Of a stretch of DNA of 64,000 nucleotides, positions 34,242 to 43,651 are shown one piece after another (position 1 is the first letter of the stretch; each line of letters starts with the position of its first letter). The notes beneath the pieces are model-generated. The model worked only from the letters and a program-made list of their open reading frames with translations. It was not told where the DNA came from and searched no databases. This stretch comes from Actinoplanes sp. NBC_00393. Lineage in GTDB: Bacteria; Actinomycetota; Actinomycetes; Mycobacteriales; Micromonosporaceae. The stretch lies in the NCBI RefSeq assembly GCF_036053395.1, contig NZ_CP107942.1, positions 4,430,501 to 4,494,500 on the forward strand, written 5' to 3'. Made by a program: the position numbers and the translations under genes.

Positions 34242-35450
34242 ATGACGCCACGACTGAGCGGGGACCCCGGCATCGGGGCGCGCATCCAGGCCCGCCGCCT
34301 GCTGCGCGGTTGGAGCATCCGGTACGCGGCCAGCCGCGCCGGCCTCTCGCACGCCACCTGGAGCCGGATCGAGCGTGGCCGGCAGGCCGCCGACAACCGG
34401 TTCACCCTCGCCGACATCGCCGCCGCGCTGGACTGCGCACCGGCGGAGCTGACCGGGGTGCCGGTGCCGGCCGGTGACCGCGACCTGGTCGCCGCGCATG
34501 CCGACGTGCACGCCGTACGGCAGGCGCTGGTCGACATCGACCTGAGCGAACCGGGCGAACATCCGGCCACGCCGGTGGCCGAACTGACCCGCACGGCCGC
34601 CCTGGTCGACTCGCTGCGCCAGGCCTGCGACTACGCCGGCGCCGCACGCCTGCTGCCGGACCTGTTGCGGGGCCTGCACGCCGAGACCGCCGGGCCGGAC
34701 CGCGAGGTCGCGCTGCGGCTGCTCTGCGACGTCACCTTCATCGCCTCATCGGTGCTGCGCAACCTGGGCCGCCCGGCCGACGCCTGGCTGGGCGCCGAAC
34801 GCTGCCGCGACGCCGCCGAAGCCACCGGCGACCCGGTGCTCGCCGGGTACGCCGCCTACGCGCGCGCCACCGCGGCCACCGCCTGCGGCTCCTACCAGCG
34901 TGGACTCACCCTGGCCGAACGCGCGGTGGACGAGTTGCACGGCCACCTCGCTCAGCCCGGCGCGGCCGAGATGCTCGGCTCGCTGCAGCTGGTCTGTGCG
35001 CTGGGCAGCCGTGGTCGCCGGCGCCTGGACGACAGCCGCTCCTGGCTGGCCGAGGCCGCCGACCTGGCCGGGCGCACCGGCGAGACCACCACGATGGGCC
35101 TGTACTTCGGGCCGACCAACGTCGCCTTCTGGCAGATCGGCATCGAGGTGGACGGCGGCGACCCCGGCCGGGCCGCGCAGATCGCCCGCGACACCGACCC
35201 GGCGGCCCTGCCGGTCGGCTTCCGGCAGGTGTTCTACTTCGCCGACACCGCCCGTGCCCTGGCCCGGTTGCGGGGCCGCGACCGGGAGGCGATCCGCTTC
35301 CTGCTCGCCGCGGAACGACTGGCGCCGCAGCACCTGCACACCTCCGCGATGGCCCGGGAGACCACCCGCGCCCTGCTGGACCGCTCGATCCGGCAGGCCG
35401 GTGGCGCCGAGCTGCGGGGCCTGGCCGAACGTCTGCAGGTGGCGGCCTGA
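34242..35450 (+). CDS. XRE-family regulator with TPR-like sensor region
   Basis: A 402-residue regulator. The N-terminal XRE helix-turn-helix is visible in IQARRLLRGWSIRYAASRAG, LSHATWSRIERGRQAADNR and FTLADIAAALDCAPAELTG. The remaining about 300 residues are Ala/Leu-rich helices resembling TPR repeats, as in actinomycete regulators that bind peptides or signalling molecules. ATG 34242 sits six bases after a TACCGT box. It diverges from the sigma factor gene and is convergent with a membrane protein gene (stops separated by a single base). Confidence 0.88.
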   Translation: MTPRLSGDPGIGARIQARRLLRGWSIRYAASRAGLSHATWSRIERGRQAADNRFTLADIAAALDCAPAELTGVPVPAGDRDLVAAHADVHAVRQALVDIDLSEPGEHPATPVAELTRTAALVDSLRQACDYAGAARLLPDLLRGLHAETAGPDREVALRLLCDVTFIASSVLRNLGRPADAWLGAERCRDAAEATGDPVLAGYAAYARATAATACGSYQRGLTLAERAVDELHGHLAQPGAAEMLGSLQLVCALGSRGRRRLDDSRSWLAEAADLAGRTGETTTMGLYFGPTNVAFWQIGIEVDGGDPGRAAQIARDTDPAALPVGFRQVFYFADTARALARLRGRDREAIRFLLAAERLAPQHLHTSAMARETTRALLDRSIRQAGGAELRGLAERLQVAA

Positions 35451-35451
35451 G

Positions 35452-37281
35452 TCAGCCGATCGGGGTCTGGAGCAGCACGATGCGGTCGTAGCGCACGACC
35501 AGCACCCGGCCGTCGTCGGCGACCGCCAGCAGGGCGTCGCGGGCCTCGCCCTCGTACACGTCCAGCGGCGAGCTCACGCAGTCGAAACCGGTGCACCGCC
35601 ACACGGTCTGCCGCCAATGCTGCGCCGCCTCGCCGACACTCACCCGGAAACCCGAGTCCGGCGCGCTGGGCTGGGCACCCGCGACGTACACCTGTTGCCC
35701 GACCGTGGCCAGCCCGCCCGGCTGCGCCGCGACATCGGTGCTGATCAGCGCCGAGTCGGCGCCGTCGTAGAGCTGGCCGGCCCGGAACGCGACGGTCCGG
35801 TCCCCGACGGTCTCCCACACGGCGTCCGGTGGGGCAGCCTCCTGGGTGGCCCGCTGCGGCTTCGCGCAGGTCCCCGGCTCGCAGCTGAACCGGTAGACCG
35901 ACCAGCCGATCCAGAACGACGCCACCGGGCGCCCGTCGGCGCCGATCGACAGCCGGGCACGCCGGCCGTCCTGGTAGCCGTCCTCCGGGGTCCGGTCGGC
36001 GATCCCGAGCTCGTGGCGCTGTGGGGCAGCGCAGCCGAACTGCGCGCACCGGATCAGCGAGAACCGGTATCTGCCGTGTTCACCGCCCTGGACCGGCGCG
36101 GCCACGAAGATCCACAGGGCGCCGTCCGGCGCGGCGGCGCCGGCGACCTCCACCCGGGCCTCCTGGTCCAGCTTCTCCCTCGCGCTCGCGCGCACCGGCA
36201 ACCACGCTTCCCGGCAACCGGAGCGTACGCACGTCGCATAGTGCACGAACGGCCCGCCGTTGTCGGGGCCACCGGTCACCGCGGTCTTCACCACGGTGCC
36301 GTCCGCGCCGATCCCCGCCGTGGCGTAGCCGCCGAACGCGGACGGGCCACCGTTGACGTCGGTGAACGACTCGCACAGGTCGTCGTCGCAGAACCAGACG
36401 CCGGCATCGGTGACGATCACCGGATGCTGCCCGGCCGGCCAGGCCACCGCGACCGGGCCGCTCGGCCGGCCGTCGTTGGTGCGCACCGACGGCACCTGAT
36501 GAGGGTTCACCACGACCAGGGAAATCGAAATCCCGACGGCCACCGTGATCAGGACGGCGCCGGGCCACAGCCGGGCCGGCCGCGACGGCATTGTTTCCGG
36601 TACGAGCGGACGCACCGCCACGCCGACCTGCGCGGCCAGCGCCACGAGTATCACCACCGCCTGGAGCAGAGCCTCGACGTACGGAACCCGGCCCAGCACG
36701 CTGCTGAGCAGCAGCGGAACCACGATGCCGCCCAGCACGAACGAGCCCGCCTCGACCCAGGTCGGCATCCGGTCGGCGGCACCGGCCACCCGGGTCAGCC
36801 CGGTGAGCAGGATCAGCGCCGACATGAGCGCTCCGGCGGCCAGCACCCCGAACACGACGGCCACGCCGAACCAGCCGGTCGCCAGCCCGGCGACCGCCCA
36901 CAACGCCACGAACAGGCCCACCCCGGCCGCCAGCAGCCCGATCACGAAGACCGGCAGATAGGTCGCCGCGCGCCGGAAAGCACCGATCGTGCCCCGGCCA
37001 CCGGTGAGCGCCGCTGTTCCGGCGGTCAGCCCGAGCAGCCACAACAGCACCGCCGTCGCCAGCTTCGCCCAGGCCAGCACGTCCGCCTCGCCGGGCCGGA
37101 CGATCCCGTCCACGATGACCAGCCGGTCCGCGCCCAGCAGCAGATCCAGCAGCGCGGTCGCCAGCAGCAGCACGGCCACCACCGGAAGCAGCACCGCGAA
37201 CAGCGGCCGCCGGTCCCGCCAGGCGACCGCGTAGCCCAGGACCACGTTGCCGAGCAGCCCCGGGGGCGGTGAGGAAGACAT
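35452..37281 (-). CDS. polytopic membrane protein with C-terminal C-x4-C-repeat domain
   Basis: A 609-residue protein. The first about 260 residues contain eight or more hydrophobic segments (LFAVLLPVVAVLLLATALL, LATAVLLWLLGLTAGTAAL, FVIGLLAAGVGLFVALWAV and others); the last part is beta-rich and probably extracytoplasmic. In this part C-x4-C occurs five times at intervals: CDDDLC, CVRSGC, CAQFGC, CEPGTC and CTGFDC, each preceded by an aromatic or basic strand. This looks like a beta-propeller with one small disulphide or metal hairpin per blade. ATG 37281 follows TATCCT by six bases, a leaderless pattern. The function is unknown; a surface sensor or adhesin is possible. It diverges from an ABC exporter operon. 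Confidence 0.82.
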   Translation of the reverse strand: MSSSPPPGLLGNVVLGYAVAWRDRRPLFAVLLPVVAVLLLATALLDLLLGADRLVIVDGIVRPGEADVLAWAKLATAVLLWLLGLTAGTAALTGGRGTIGAFRRAATYLPVFVIGLLAAGVGLFVALWAVAGLATGWFGVAVVFGVLAAGALMSALILLTGLTRVAGAADRMPTWVEAGSFVLGGIVVPLLLSSVLGRVPYVEALLQAVVILVALAAQVGVAVRPLVPETMPSRPARLWPGAVLITVAVGISISLVVVNPHQVPSVRTNDGRPSGPVAVAWPAGQHPVIVTDAGVWFCDDDLCESFTDVNGGPSAFGGYATAGIGADGTVVKTAVTGGPDNGGPFVHYATCVRSGCREAWLPVRASAREKLDQEARVEVAGAAAPDGALWIFVAAPVQGGEHGRYRFSLIRCAQFGCAAPQRHELGIADRTPEDGYQDGRRARLSIGADGRPVASFWIGWSVYRFSCEPGTCAKPQRATQEAAPPDAVWETVGDRTVAFRAGQLYDGADSALISTDVAAQPGGLATVGQQVYVAGAQPSAPDSGFRVSVGEAAQHWRQTVWRCTGFDCVSSPLDVYEGEARDALLAVADDGRVLVVRYDRIVLLQTPIG

Positions 37282-37287
37282 CAGGCC

Positions 37288-37293
37288 AGGATA
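37288..37293 (-). promoter_or_regulatory. predicted -10 box, leaderless start of 37281 gene
   Basis: TATCCT on the minus strand, six bases, then ATG 37281. On the opposite strand GATGAT (37301-37306) stands six bases before a GTG at 37313, a possible second leaderless start for the ABC ATPase. Confidence 0.5.
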
Positions 37294-37435
37294 GGGCTTT
37301 GATGATCTTGCCGTGACCCCGTCAGCGGTCCGTCCGGTCAGCCGATCGGCTGGTTCGGGGCACCCGCCGGGCGACGGACCGAACCCGTCCACCGGTGACT
37401 GCCCGCCGAAGGCCGCCCACGGAAAAGTCGTGGGC

Positions 37436-38341
37436 ATGGCAGTCATCGAGGTCAACGACCTGCACAAGCGCTACGGAGACACCGTCGCTGTCGACGACGT
37501 CTCGCTCGCCGTCGAAGAGGGCGAGATCTTCGGCATCCTGGGCCCGAACGGGGCCGGCAAGACCACGACCGTCGAGTGCATCGCCGGACTGCGGGCCCCG
37601 GACCGCGGCCGGATCACCGTCCTCGGGCTCGACCCGCAACGCGACCGGGCCGAGCTGACCCGGCAGGTCGGCGTCCAGCTGCAGCTCAGCCACCTGCCCG
37701 AACGGCTGCAGGTCGCCGAGGCCCTGGAGCTGTACAGCTCCTTCTACCCCGGCCCGGCCGACTGGCGCACTCTGATGGACGCCCTGGACCTCACGGCCAA
37801 GGCCAAGACCCGGTACGACAAGTTGTCCGGCGGCCAGAAGCAGCGGCTCTCGATCGCGCTGGCCCTGGTCGGCAACCCGAGGATCGCCATCCTCGACGAG
37901 CTCACCACCGGCCTGGACCCGCAGGCCCGGCGCGACACCTGGGAGCTGATCGAGCAGGTCCGCCGCGGCGGCACCACGATCGTGCTGGTCACCCACTTCA
38001 TGGAGGAGGCCGAGCGGCTGTGTGACCGGCTGGCGCTGATCACCGGCGGGCGGGTCGCCACCGTCGACACCCCGGCCGGTCTGATCGAGCAGGCCCGCGC
38101 CGGGCAGCGGATCCAGTTCCGCCCGTCGCGGCCCTTCGACGACGCGCTGCTGACCGACCTGCCCGACGTCATCCGGGTGAGCCGGCGCGACGACCTGGTC
38201 ATCGTCGACGGCACCGACGACGCCATCACCGCCGTCGTCATGGTGCTCGCCCAGCACCAGATCACCGCCCGCAGACTGCGGGTGGAGCAGGCCAGCCTCG
38301 AGGACGCGTTCGTCGCGCTCACCGGAAAGGAACTCCAATGA
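37436..38341 (+). CDS. ABC transporter ATP-binding protein (drug exporter type)
   Basis: A 301-residue ATPase: Walker A GPNGAGKTTT, Q-loop region LQLSHLPE, signature LSGGQKQR, Walker B AILDELTTGLDPQ (Glu for catalysis after Asp), and a switch His in LVTHFMEEA. The C-terminal about 70 residues form the extra domain typical of DrrA/CcmA-like exporters. The next gene (permease) overlaps by ATGA, and a sensor kinase and response regulator follow. ATG 37436 gives the usual family N-terminus. An in-frame GTG at 37313 stands six bases after GATGAT and would add 41 Pro/Ser-rich residues; I rate it less likely. Confidence 0.93.
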   Translation: MAVIEVNDLHKRYGDTVAVDDVSLAVEEGEIFGILGPNGAGKTTTVECIAGLRAPDRGRITVLGLDPQRDRAELTRQVGVQLQLSHLPERLQVAEALELYSSFYPGPADWRTLMDALDLTAKAKTRYDKLSGGQKQRLSIALALVGNPRIAILDELTTGLDPQARRDTWELIEQVRRGGTTIVLVTHFMEEAERLCDRLALITGGRVATVDTPAGLIEQARAGQRIQFRPSRPFDDALLTDLPDVIRVSRRDDLVIVDGTDDAITAVVMVLAQHQITARRLRVEQASLEDAFVALTGKELQ

Positions 38342-39078
38342 CCACGACCTGGCGGCTCATCAGGATCGAGACCGTGCTCTCCGTACGCGACAAGGTGGGC
38401 CCCCTCTGGGGCGTCTGCTTCCCGCTGGTCCTGCTGGTCATCCTCGGCAGCGTCCCGTCCATGCGCGAACCCCAGGCCGTCAACGGCGGGGTGTCCACCT
38501 TCGAGCTGTACGTGCCGGTCCTGGTCCTGTTCAACCTGGCCACGCTGGCGCTGATTGCCCTGCCGAACGTGCTCGCCGGCTACCGGGAGAGCGGGGTGCT
38601 GCGCCGCATGCAGACCACACCCGTCGGCCCGGCCCGGGTGCTCGGCGCCCAGCTCGCCGCCAACCTGGCCACCGCGGTCGTCGCCGCCGGGCTGTTCCTC
38701 GCCGTCGCCCGCCTGGCGTTCGGTGTCGGCCTGCCCGCCGCGCCGCTCAGCTTCCTCATCGCCTGGCTGCTGGTCGCCGCCGCGGTGATGTCCATCGGCC
38801 TGCTCCTCACCGCGCTGGCGCCCGGACGGGCACAGGCCACCGCCCTGGGCACGGTGCTGTACTTCCCGCTGATGTTCTGCGCCGGGCTGTGGATCCCGAT
38901 CACCCAGATGCCGCCGCTGCTGCGCGACATCAGCCACCTCACCCCGCTCGGCGCCGGGATGCGGGCCTTCCAGGACGCCTACGCCGGTGACTTCCCGTCC
39001 GTCCAGCCGCTGCTGATCCTCACCGGCTACGCCGTGGTGAGCGCGCTGGCCGCCGTCCGCTGGTTCCGGTGGGCTTAG
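38338..39078 (+). CDS. ABC-2 type permease
   Basis: A 246-residue membrane protein with six hydrophobic segments and the ABC-2 pattern: an N-terminal cytoplasmic part, LYVPVLVLFNLATLALIALPNVLAGYRESGVLRRMQTTPV, and the LYFPLMFCAGLWIP segment near the C-terminus. The ATG overlaps the ATPase stop (ATGA). The two form a half-transporter set that would assemble as a dimer and export a small molecule or peptide. It is followed 2 nt later by the sensor kinase gene, so all four genes are probably one transcript. Confidence 0.92.
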   Translation: MTTTWRLIRIETVLSVRDKVGPLWGVCFPLVLLVILGSVPSMREPQAVNGGVSTFELYVPVLVLFNLATLALIALPNVLAGYRESGVLRRMQTTPVGPARVLGAQLAANLATAVVAAGLFLAVARLAFGVGLPAAPLSFLIAWLLVAAAVMSIGLLLTALAPGRAQATALGTVLYFPLMFCAGLWIPITQMPPLLRDISHLTPLGAGMRAFQDAYAGDFPSVQPLLILTGYAVVSALAAVRWFRWA

Positions 39079-39079
39079 G

Positions 39080-40315
39080 GTGACGACTGTGGACACCGAG
39101 GTGAGCAGGGAGCTGCCGCGCCCGCCATGGGTGCTGGTGACCGTCGTGCCGTACGCGTTGCTCGCCCTGCTGACCGTTTTCGCGGTCGTCGACACGTACA
39201 CCGAAGGCGGCCCTTGGCAGATCGACCTGGCCCTGTGTGCCTTGACCGCCTTGTGGATGCTGGCGATGTTCCCGCCGCGCCCCGGCCGGCTGAGCCGGCC
39301 GCCGGTGATGACCGTGCTGTTCCTCGGGCTCGTGCTGCTGAACGCCGTGCTCGTGCTGCGCCAGCCCACGTTCGGGTTCCTGACCACCGCCCCCTACATC
39401 TACGCCTTCGCCCTTCTGCCCTGGCCGTGGCGACTGCCGGCGGTCTCGGTCGTGGCGGTGGTCGCCGGGATCGCGCAGGTGTCCGGCGTGGCGAAGTCCG
39501 ACGCGGCCGGCATCGCGATCACCGTGATCGTCATCGCGGTCAACATCGTCATCATGACCGGCATGGCGTGGGTGCTGCGCATCGAGGAACGCTCCCACGA
39601 CGACCTGAGCCGGGCGAACCGCCTGCTGGAAGCCTCCCTCGCGGAGAACAACGCGTTGCAGACCCGGCTGCTCGCCCAGGCGCGGGAGGCCGGCATCCTC
39701 GAGGAACGCCAGCGGATGGCCCGCGAGATCCACGACACCGTGGCGCAGGGCCTGACCGGCATCATCACCCAGCTGCAGGCCGCCGAGCAGCGGCATGAGG
39801 TGCCCGAGCCGTGGCGCCGGCCGTTCGAGGCGGTGAAGCAGCTGGCCCGCGACAGCCTCACCGAGGCGCGGCGCTCGGTCGACGCGCTCCGCCCCGCGAT
39901 GCTGGAGACCGCCCGGCTCAGCGAGGCGCTCGGCGAGGCCGTCGACCACTGGTCCACGCTGCACGGTGTGCCGGTCCAGGTCACCACGACCGGCACGCCG
40001 CGGCCGCTGGCGCCGGAGGCGGAGTTCGCCCTGCTGCGGACCGCGCAGGAGGCGCTGGCCAACATCGCCAAGCACGCGAGCGCGACCCGCGTCGGGGTGA
40101 CGCTGTCCTATCTGGAGCACGAGGTGGCGCTGGACGTGGTCGACGACGGCGCCGGCTTCGATCCGGCCGGCCCCGGCTCCGGCGGCTACGGCCTTACGAT
40201 CATGCGGCAGCGGGTCGAAGCGCACTCCGGCACGCTGCAGATCGAGTCCGAACCCGGCGCCGGCACCGGCATCTCGGCCCGCGTCCCCCTGCTGCCCACC
40301 GGGAGTCACCGATGA
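39080..40315 (+). CDS. sensor histidine kinase, HisKA_3 (NarL partner) type
   Basis: A 411-residue kinase with about five N-terminal membrane segments, the phospho-acceptor box ERQRMAREIHDTVAQGLTGI (His in EIHD), and a HATPase domain with N box NIAKHASAT, G1 DDGAGFDP and G2 GGYGLTIMRQR. GTG 39080 is taken as start, with GGTGGG at 39068-39073 about 6 nt before it; another GTG follows at 39089. The stop overlaps the response regulator's ATG. Placement after an ABC exporter suggests it senses the exported compound or its envelope effect. Confidence 0.92.
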   Translation: MTTVDTEVSRELPRPPWVLVTVVPYALLALLTVFAVVDTYTEGGPWQIDLALCALTALWMLAMFPPRPGRLSRPPVMTVLFLGLVLLNAVLVLRQPTFGFLTTAPYIYAFALLPWPWRLPAVSVVAVVAGIAQVSGVAKSDAAGIAITVIVIAVNIVIMTGMAWVLRIEERSHDDLSRANRLLEASLAENNALQTRLLAQAREAGILEERQRMAREIHDTVAQGLTGIITQLQAAEQRHEVPEPWRRPFEAVKQLARDSLTEARRSVDALRPAMLETARLSEALGEAVDHWSTLHGVPVQVTTTGTPRPLAPEAEFALLRTAQEALANIAKHASATRVGVTLSYLEHEVALDVVDDGAGFDPAGPGSGGYGLTIMRQRVEAHSGTLQIESEPGAGTGISARVPLLPTGSHR

Positions 40316-40956
40316 GCGACCACGACATCCGGCTGCTGATCGCCGACGACCACCCGGTCGTGCGGGACGGGCTGAGCAGCATGTTCGCTTCAGCGCCCGG
40401 GTTCACGGTGGTCGGCGAGGCAGCCGACGGCGCCGAGGCGGTGCGGATGGCCGCCGCGCTGCACCCCGACGTGATCCTGATGGACCTGCGGATGCCCGGC
40501 ACCGATGGGCTGACCGCGATCACCGAGCTGGCCCGCACCGGCAACCCGGCCCACGTGCTGGTGCTGACCACCTACGACAACGACGCGAACGTGCTGCCCG
40601 CGATCGAGGCCGGCGCCACCGGATACCTGCTGAAGGACTCGCCCCGTGAGGACCTGCTGCGCGGGGTGCGCGCGGCCGCGCGAGGCGAGTCCGTGCTGTC
40701 GCCGTCGGTCGCCGTGCGGCTGGTCAACCGGGTCCGCACCCCCGCGCCGCAGCTGCTCAGCCAGCGCGAACTCGAGGTCCTCGAACTGGTGGCGGCCGGC
40801 AACACCAACCGGGAGGCGGCGGCCCGGCTGTTCATCACCGAGGCGACGGTCAAGAGCCACCTGCTCAACATCTACGCCAAGCTGGGCGTCAGCGACCGGG
40901 CCGCCGCCGTGGCCGAGGGCTACAACCGGCGCCTGCTCATCCCCGACTCACGCTGA
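40312..40956 (+). CDS. LuxR/NarL-family response regulator
   Basis: A 214-residue regulator: receiver domain with acidic pair ADDHPVV, phospho-acceptor Asp in ILMDLRMPG, Thr in VLTTYD and Lys in LLKDSP, then a NarL-type helix-turn-helix (LLSQRELEVLELVAAGNTNREAAARLF, EATVKSHLLNIYAKLG). All key residues are present. It is the last gene of the ABC exporter and two-component operon; the ATG overlaps the kinase stop (ATGA). It probably controls the operon itself (inference). Confidence 0.94.
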   Translation: MSDHDIRLLIADDHPVVRDGLSSMFASAPGFTVVGEAADGAEAVRMAAALHPDVILMDLRMPGTDGLTAITELARTGNPAHVLVLTTYDNDANVLPAIEAGATGYLLKDSPREDLLRGVRAAARGESVLSPSVAVRLVNRVRTPAPQLLSQRELEVLELVAAGNTNREAAARLFITEATVKSHLLNIYAKLGVSDRAAAVAEGYNRRLLIPDSR

Positions 40957-40969
40957 GATCCGCATCGGT

Positions 40970-41503
40970 TCAGTCGAAGATCCATCGCGTCGGTTGGACC
41001 TGGTCGGCGGTGGGGAACGCGTACGCCCGTACCGGCACCAGCTCGTAGACCTGATACGGCGGCCCGCCCGAGGTCGGGGCGCCGTAGTCGGCGTCGAGCT
41101 CGTCGCCGGCCACCACGGTGGGCCAGCTGAACACCTCCTGCATGGCCTTCGAAGCAAGCCCGAGCCGGTCGGCGCCGGTGACCCGGGTGACCGCGCCCTC
41201 GACGGTCAGGTGCACCTTGCCCAGGTCGACGCTGATCGTGGCGTGCGGGTGGCGGTTGAGGTGACGCGTCTTCGCGGCCGAACTCTTCGAGGCGATGAAG
41301 AACGACGACCCGCCCCAGGCGGCGAAGACCGGCCGCACATGCGGGCTGCTGTCGTCGTCGCGGACGATGCTGAGCCAGAACGGGCCCACCTCACCGCGGC
41401 GCAGGACCGCGCACACCTCGTCCCAGTCGGCGACCGGCAGCGGGCCCGTCCCGTCCGCCGGCTGAACCCCGCGGCCCCGGCGCGGGATGGCCTGGGCGGT
41501 CAT
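40970..41503 (-). CDS. pyridoxamine-5'-phosphate-oxidase-like FMN-binding protein
   Basis: A 177-residue protein of the PNPOx-like split-barrel family (FMN or F420 binding): GPFWLSIVRDDDSSPHVRPVFAAW, FFIASKSSAAKTRHLNRHPHATISVD and LTVEGAVTRVTG are the family's strands. Actinomycete relatives are often F420-dependent reductases or stress proteins. ATG 41503 overlaps the preceding serine hydrolase stop (ATGA). It converges with the response regulator, with a 13-bp gap and no visible terminator. Confidence 0.88.
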   Translation of the reverse strand: MTAQAIPRRGRGVQPADGTGPLPVADWDEVCAVLRRGEVGPFWLSIVRDDDSSPHVRPVFAAWGGSSFFIASKSSAAKTRHLNRHPHATISVDLGKVHLTVEGAVTRVTGADRLGLASKAMQEVFSWPTVVAGDELDADYGAPTSGGPPYQVYELVPVRAYAFPTADQVQPTRWIFD

Positions 41504-42765
41504 CGCGCCACCCCCGCCGCCAGCCGCTGGAACTCCACGGACGCCCCGTTGAACAGGAAGTCGAACGACTGCGTCAGCGCGATCGCGGTGAGATCGCGGT
41601 GCGGGTCGTTGAACCACGTCGTGCCGTAGCCGCCGTCCCAGCCGTAGCGGCCGGGCGCGGAGATCTCGTCCGGGGTGACACTGACCGCCATGCCGTAGCC
41701 CCAGCCCATGCCGGCCAGCGGGAACTGGCCGGTGTCCGCGATCTGCTGCGGGGTCAGGTGGTTGGTCGTCAGCAGCCGGACCGACGCCGCGGACAGCAGG
41801 CGCCGGCCACGGTGCACACCCCGGTTGAGCAGGAACCGGCCGAACGCGTGGTAGTCGTCGAGAGTCGACGCCAGCCCCGCGGCCGCGGACGGGAAGGCCG
41901 GCGGCCGGGTCCAATCCTCCCGCGGCGAGCCGGGGGCCAGTTCCAGCTCGCCGGTCTGCGGGTTCGCGGCGTACAGGTCGGGCAGCCGCGCGGCCTGCGA
42001 CCGCGGCAGCGAGAAACCGGTGTGCCGCATGCCGAGCGGCCGGAACAGCCGGGTACGCAGGAAGTCCTCCAACGGCCGGCCGGCTGCCCTGGCCAGCAGC
42101 ACCCCGAGCACCAGCGCCCCGGTGTTGTACTGCCAGCGATCGCCGGGCTGGTACATCAAGGGCAGGGTGCCGAAGCGCCGGATCCACTCGTCCGGGCTCA
42201 GCGGCGTACGCGGATCCGGCTGATCCATCGCCAACTGCAGACCGGCGGCCGCGGTGATGATCGGGTACGGCGGCTGGAAGCTCGGCTCGAAGATGATGCC
42301 GTGCCCCATCCGGAAGGTCAGCAGGTCCTCGACCGTGATCGCGCGCCGCGCCGGCACCGTCTGGTCGAGCGGCCCGTCGATGCGGGTCAGCACCCGCCGC
42401 CCGGCCAGCTCGGGCAGCAGCCGGTCGACCGGCTCGTCCAGCGCCAGCTTCCCGTCCTCGACCAGCATCATCGCGGCGGCCGCGACAACCGGCTTGGTCA
42501 GCGACGCCAGCCGGAACGGCGTGCTGCGCCGCATCGGCGTGGCCCCGTCCAGCGTGGCCGCCCCGATCGTCTCGACGTGCACGCGGCCGCGGTGCGCGAC
42601 GAGGTAGACGATGCCGGTCATCTCACCCCGCGCGACGCGGGCCGCCATCGCCCGGCGCAGCTCGGTGAGCCCGGACAGCCCGGCCGACGCCGGGCCCGGA
42701 GGAATCAACGCCGACGCACCCACCGCGCCGGCACCTGCCAACAGTGTTCGCCTTCGCATAGTCAT
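41500..42765 (-). CDS. Tat-exported serine hydrolase, beta-lactamase family
   Basis: A 421-residue serine beta-lactamase/PBP-fold protein with a twin-arginine signal (MRRRTLLAGAGAVGAS, cleavage near GPASAG). The catalytic motifs are SLTK (SxxK) and YNT (YxN), and WGYGMAVSV is near the expected third box. It is probably an exported esterase or DD-peptidase-like enzyme. An alternative ATG lies two codons inside at 42759, with CACTGT 7 nt before it. It overlaps the FMN-binding protein gene, so the pair is coupled. Confidence 0.9.
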   Translation of the reverse strand: MTMRRRTLLAGAGAVGASALIPPGPASAGLSGLTELRRAMAARVARGEMTGIVYLVAHRGRVHVETIGAATLDGATPMRRSTPFRLASLTKPVVAAAAMMLVEDGKLALDEPVDRLLPELAGRRVLTRIDGPLDQTVPARRAITVEDLLTFRMGHGIIFEPSFQPPYPIITAAAGLQLAMDQPDPRTPLSPDEWIRRFGTLPLMYQPGDRWQYNTGALVLGVLLARAAGRPLEDFLRTRLFRPLGMRHTGFSLPRSQAARLPDLYAANPQTGELELAPGSPREDWTRPPAFPSAAAGLASTLDDYHAFGRFLLNRGVHRGRRLLSAASVRLLTTNHLTPQQIADTGQFPLAGMGWGYGMAVSVTPDEISAPGRYGWDGGYGTTWFNDPHRDLTAIALTQSFDFLFNGASVEFQRLAAGVAR

Positions 42766-42801
42766 GACAGTGCAGACCAGCCCAGCGCCGGAAACTCATC
42801 G

Positions 42802-43437
42802 CTATAGGGCGGCACCGAAACAATCAGCCACCTGATCCGCGATCGAGTCTGCGTCGCGATCGCCGTCCACCTCGATCACCGGGATGCCCTGAGCGCGGGC
42901 CTGGCGGGCGGCGTCCGCGGCGAGCAGGCGGTCGCGTTCCAGGCGGTTGCGCCGGGCCCGGTCCGGATCGGGCAGGTCGGCGCCGAACGCCACGGCGCGA
43001 GCGAGGGTGGCGGCCTGGTGCCGGCGCCAGTCATCGGTCGGGACGAGCACCACCATGCGCCGCGGATCGGCCACGGTCACGACCAGGTCGGGCCGCAGGT
43101 TCCACCCGTCGACCACGACCGGGCGTGCCGACACCAGGGCGCGCAGGTCGTCCAGCACCCAGGGGAACTGTTCGGCAACGTTGCCGACGGCCAGATCCGC
43201 CATCTCGCGCGGGGAGAGCTCGAGCCAGTACCGCGTCCAGTCGATCGGCGGCTCGCCACGCCGGACCCGTGCGGCGAAGCGCCGATCCTCGTAGGCCCGG
43301 GAATCCTGGTAATCGCAGTGCATGTGGGTCAGGCCGTGCCGGCCGGTGAGGATGGCCGCGACGGTGGTCTTGCCGGACCACTGCCCGCCACCGATCCAGA
43401 GCGCGTCACGAATGGTCCCGTCCGGAGTCCATCGCAT
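42802..43437 (-). CDS. P-loop kinase-like protein
   Basis: A 211-residue P-loop NTPase with Walker A GGGQWSGKTT at the N-terminus, a likely catalytic DYQDS following, VVVDGWNL in place of a Walker B strand, and an Arg-rich lid-like segment (RARRNRLERDRLL). The size and layout fit small-molecule or nucleoside kinases, but the substrate is not clear. Start is ATG 43437; a CATTCT box 7 nt upstream on the minus strand could be a leaderless -10. An open frame continues upstream to 43959 without conserved content and is not included. Confidence 0.78.
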   Translation of the reverse strand: MRWTPDGTIRDALWIGGGQWSGKTTVAAILTGRHGLTHMHCDYQDSRAYEDRRFAARVRRGEPPIDWTRYWLELSPREMADLAVGNVAEQFPWVLDDLRALVSARPVVVDGWNLRPDLVVTVADPRRMVVLVPTDDWRRHQAATLARAVAFGADLPDPDRARRNRLERDRLLAADAARQARAQGIPVIEVDGDRDADSIADQVADCFGAAL

Positions 43438-43651
43438 GGCGTCAAGAATGCAGCGAATACCGGGTCTGCTGCCGCCACTCCAGGCCTCATCGGGATCCGG
43501 GCCGTCGCCGAACCCCGACGTCACCACCGACGTCGGCGGGCATCTGCGGGTCGGACACGGTAGGCAAGGTGAGCCCGCGCCTTCGCCCGAAGCTTTGCGG
43601 AGCCACCCTACGCTCACGACAAGTAGTTCTGCGACTTCAAGGAGTGAACAA

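Noticed and set aside
30692..34477. Very long plus-strand open frame (about 1260 codons) antisense to the LuxR-type regulator and sigma factor
   Set aside because: Both minus-strand genes have strong family motifs. The antisense product is Arg/Gln/Gly-rich with no domain and has no start signal.
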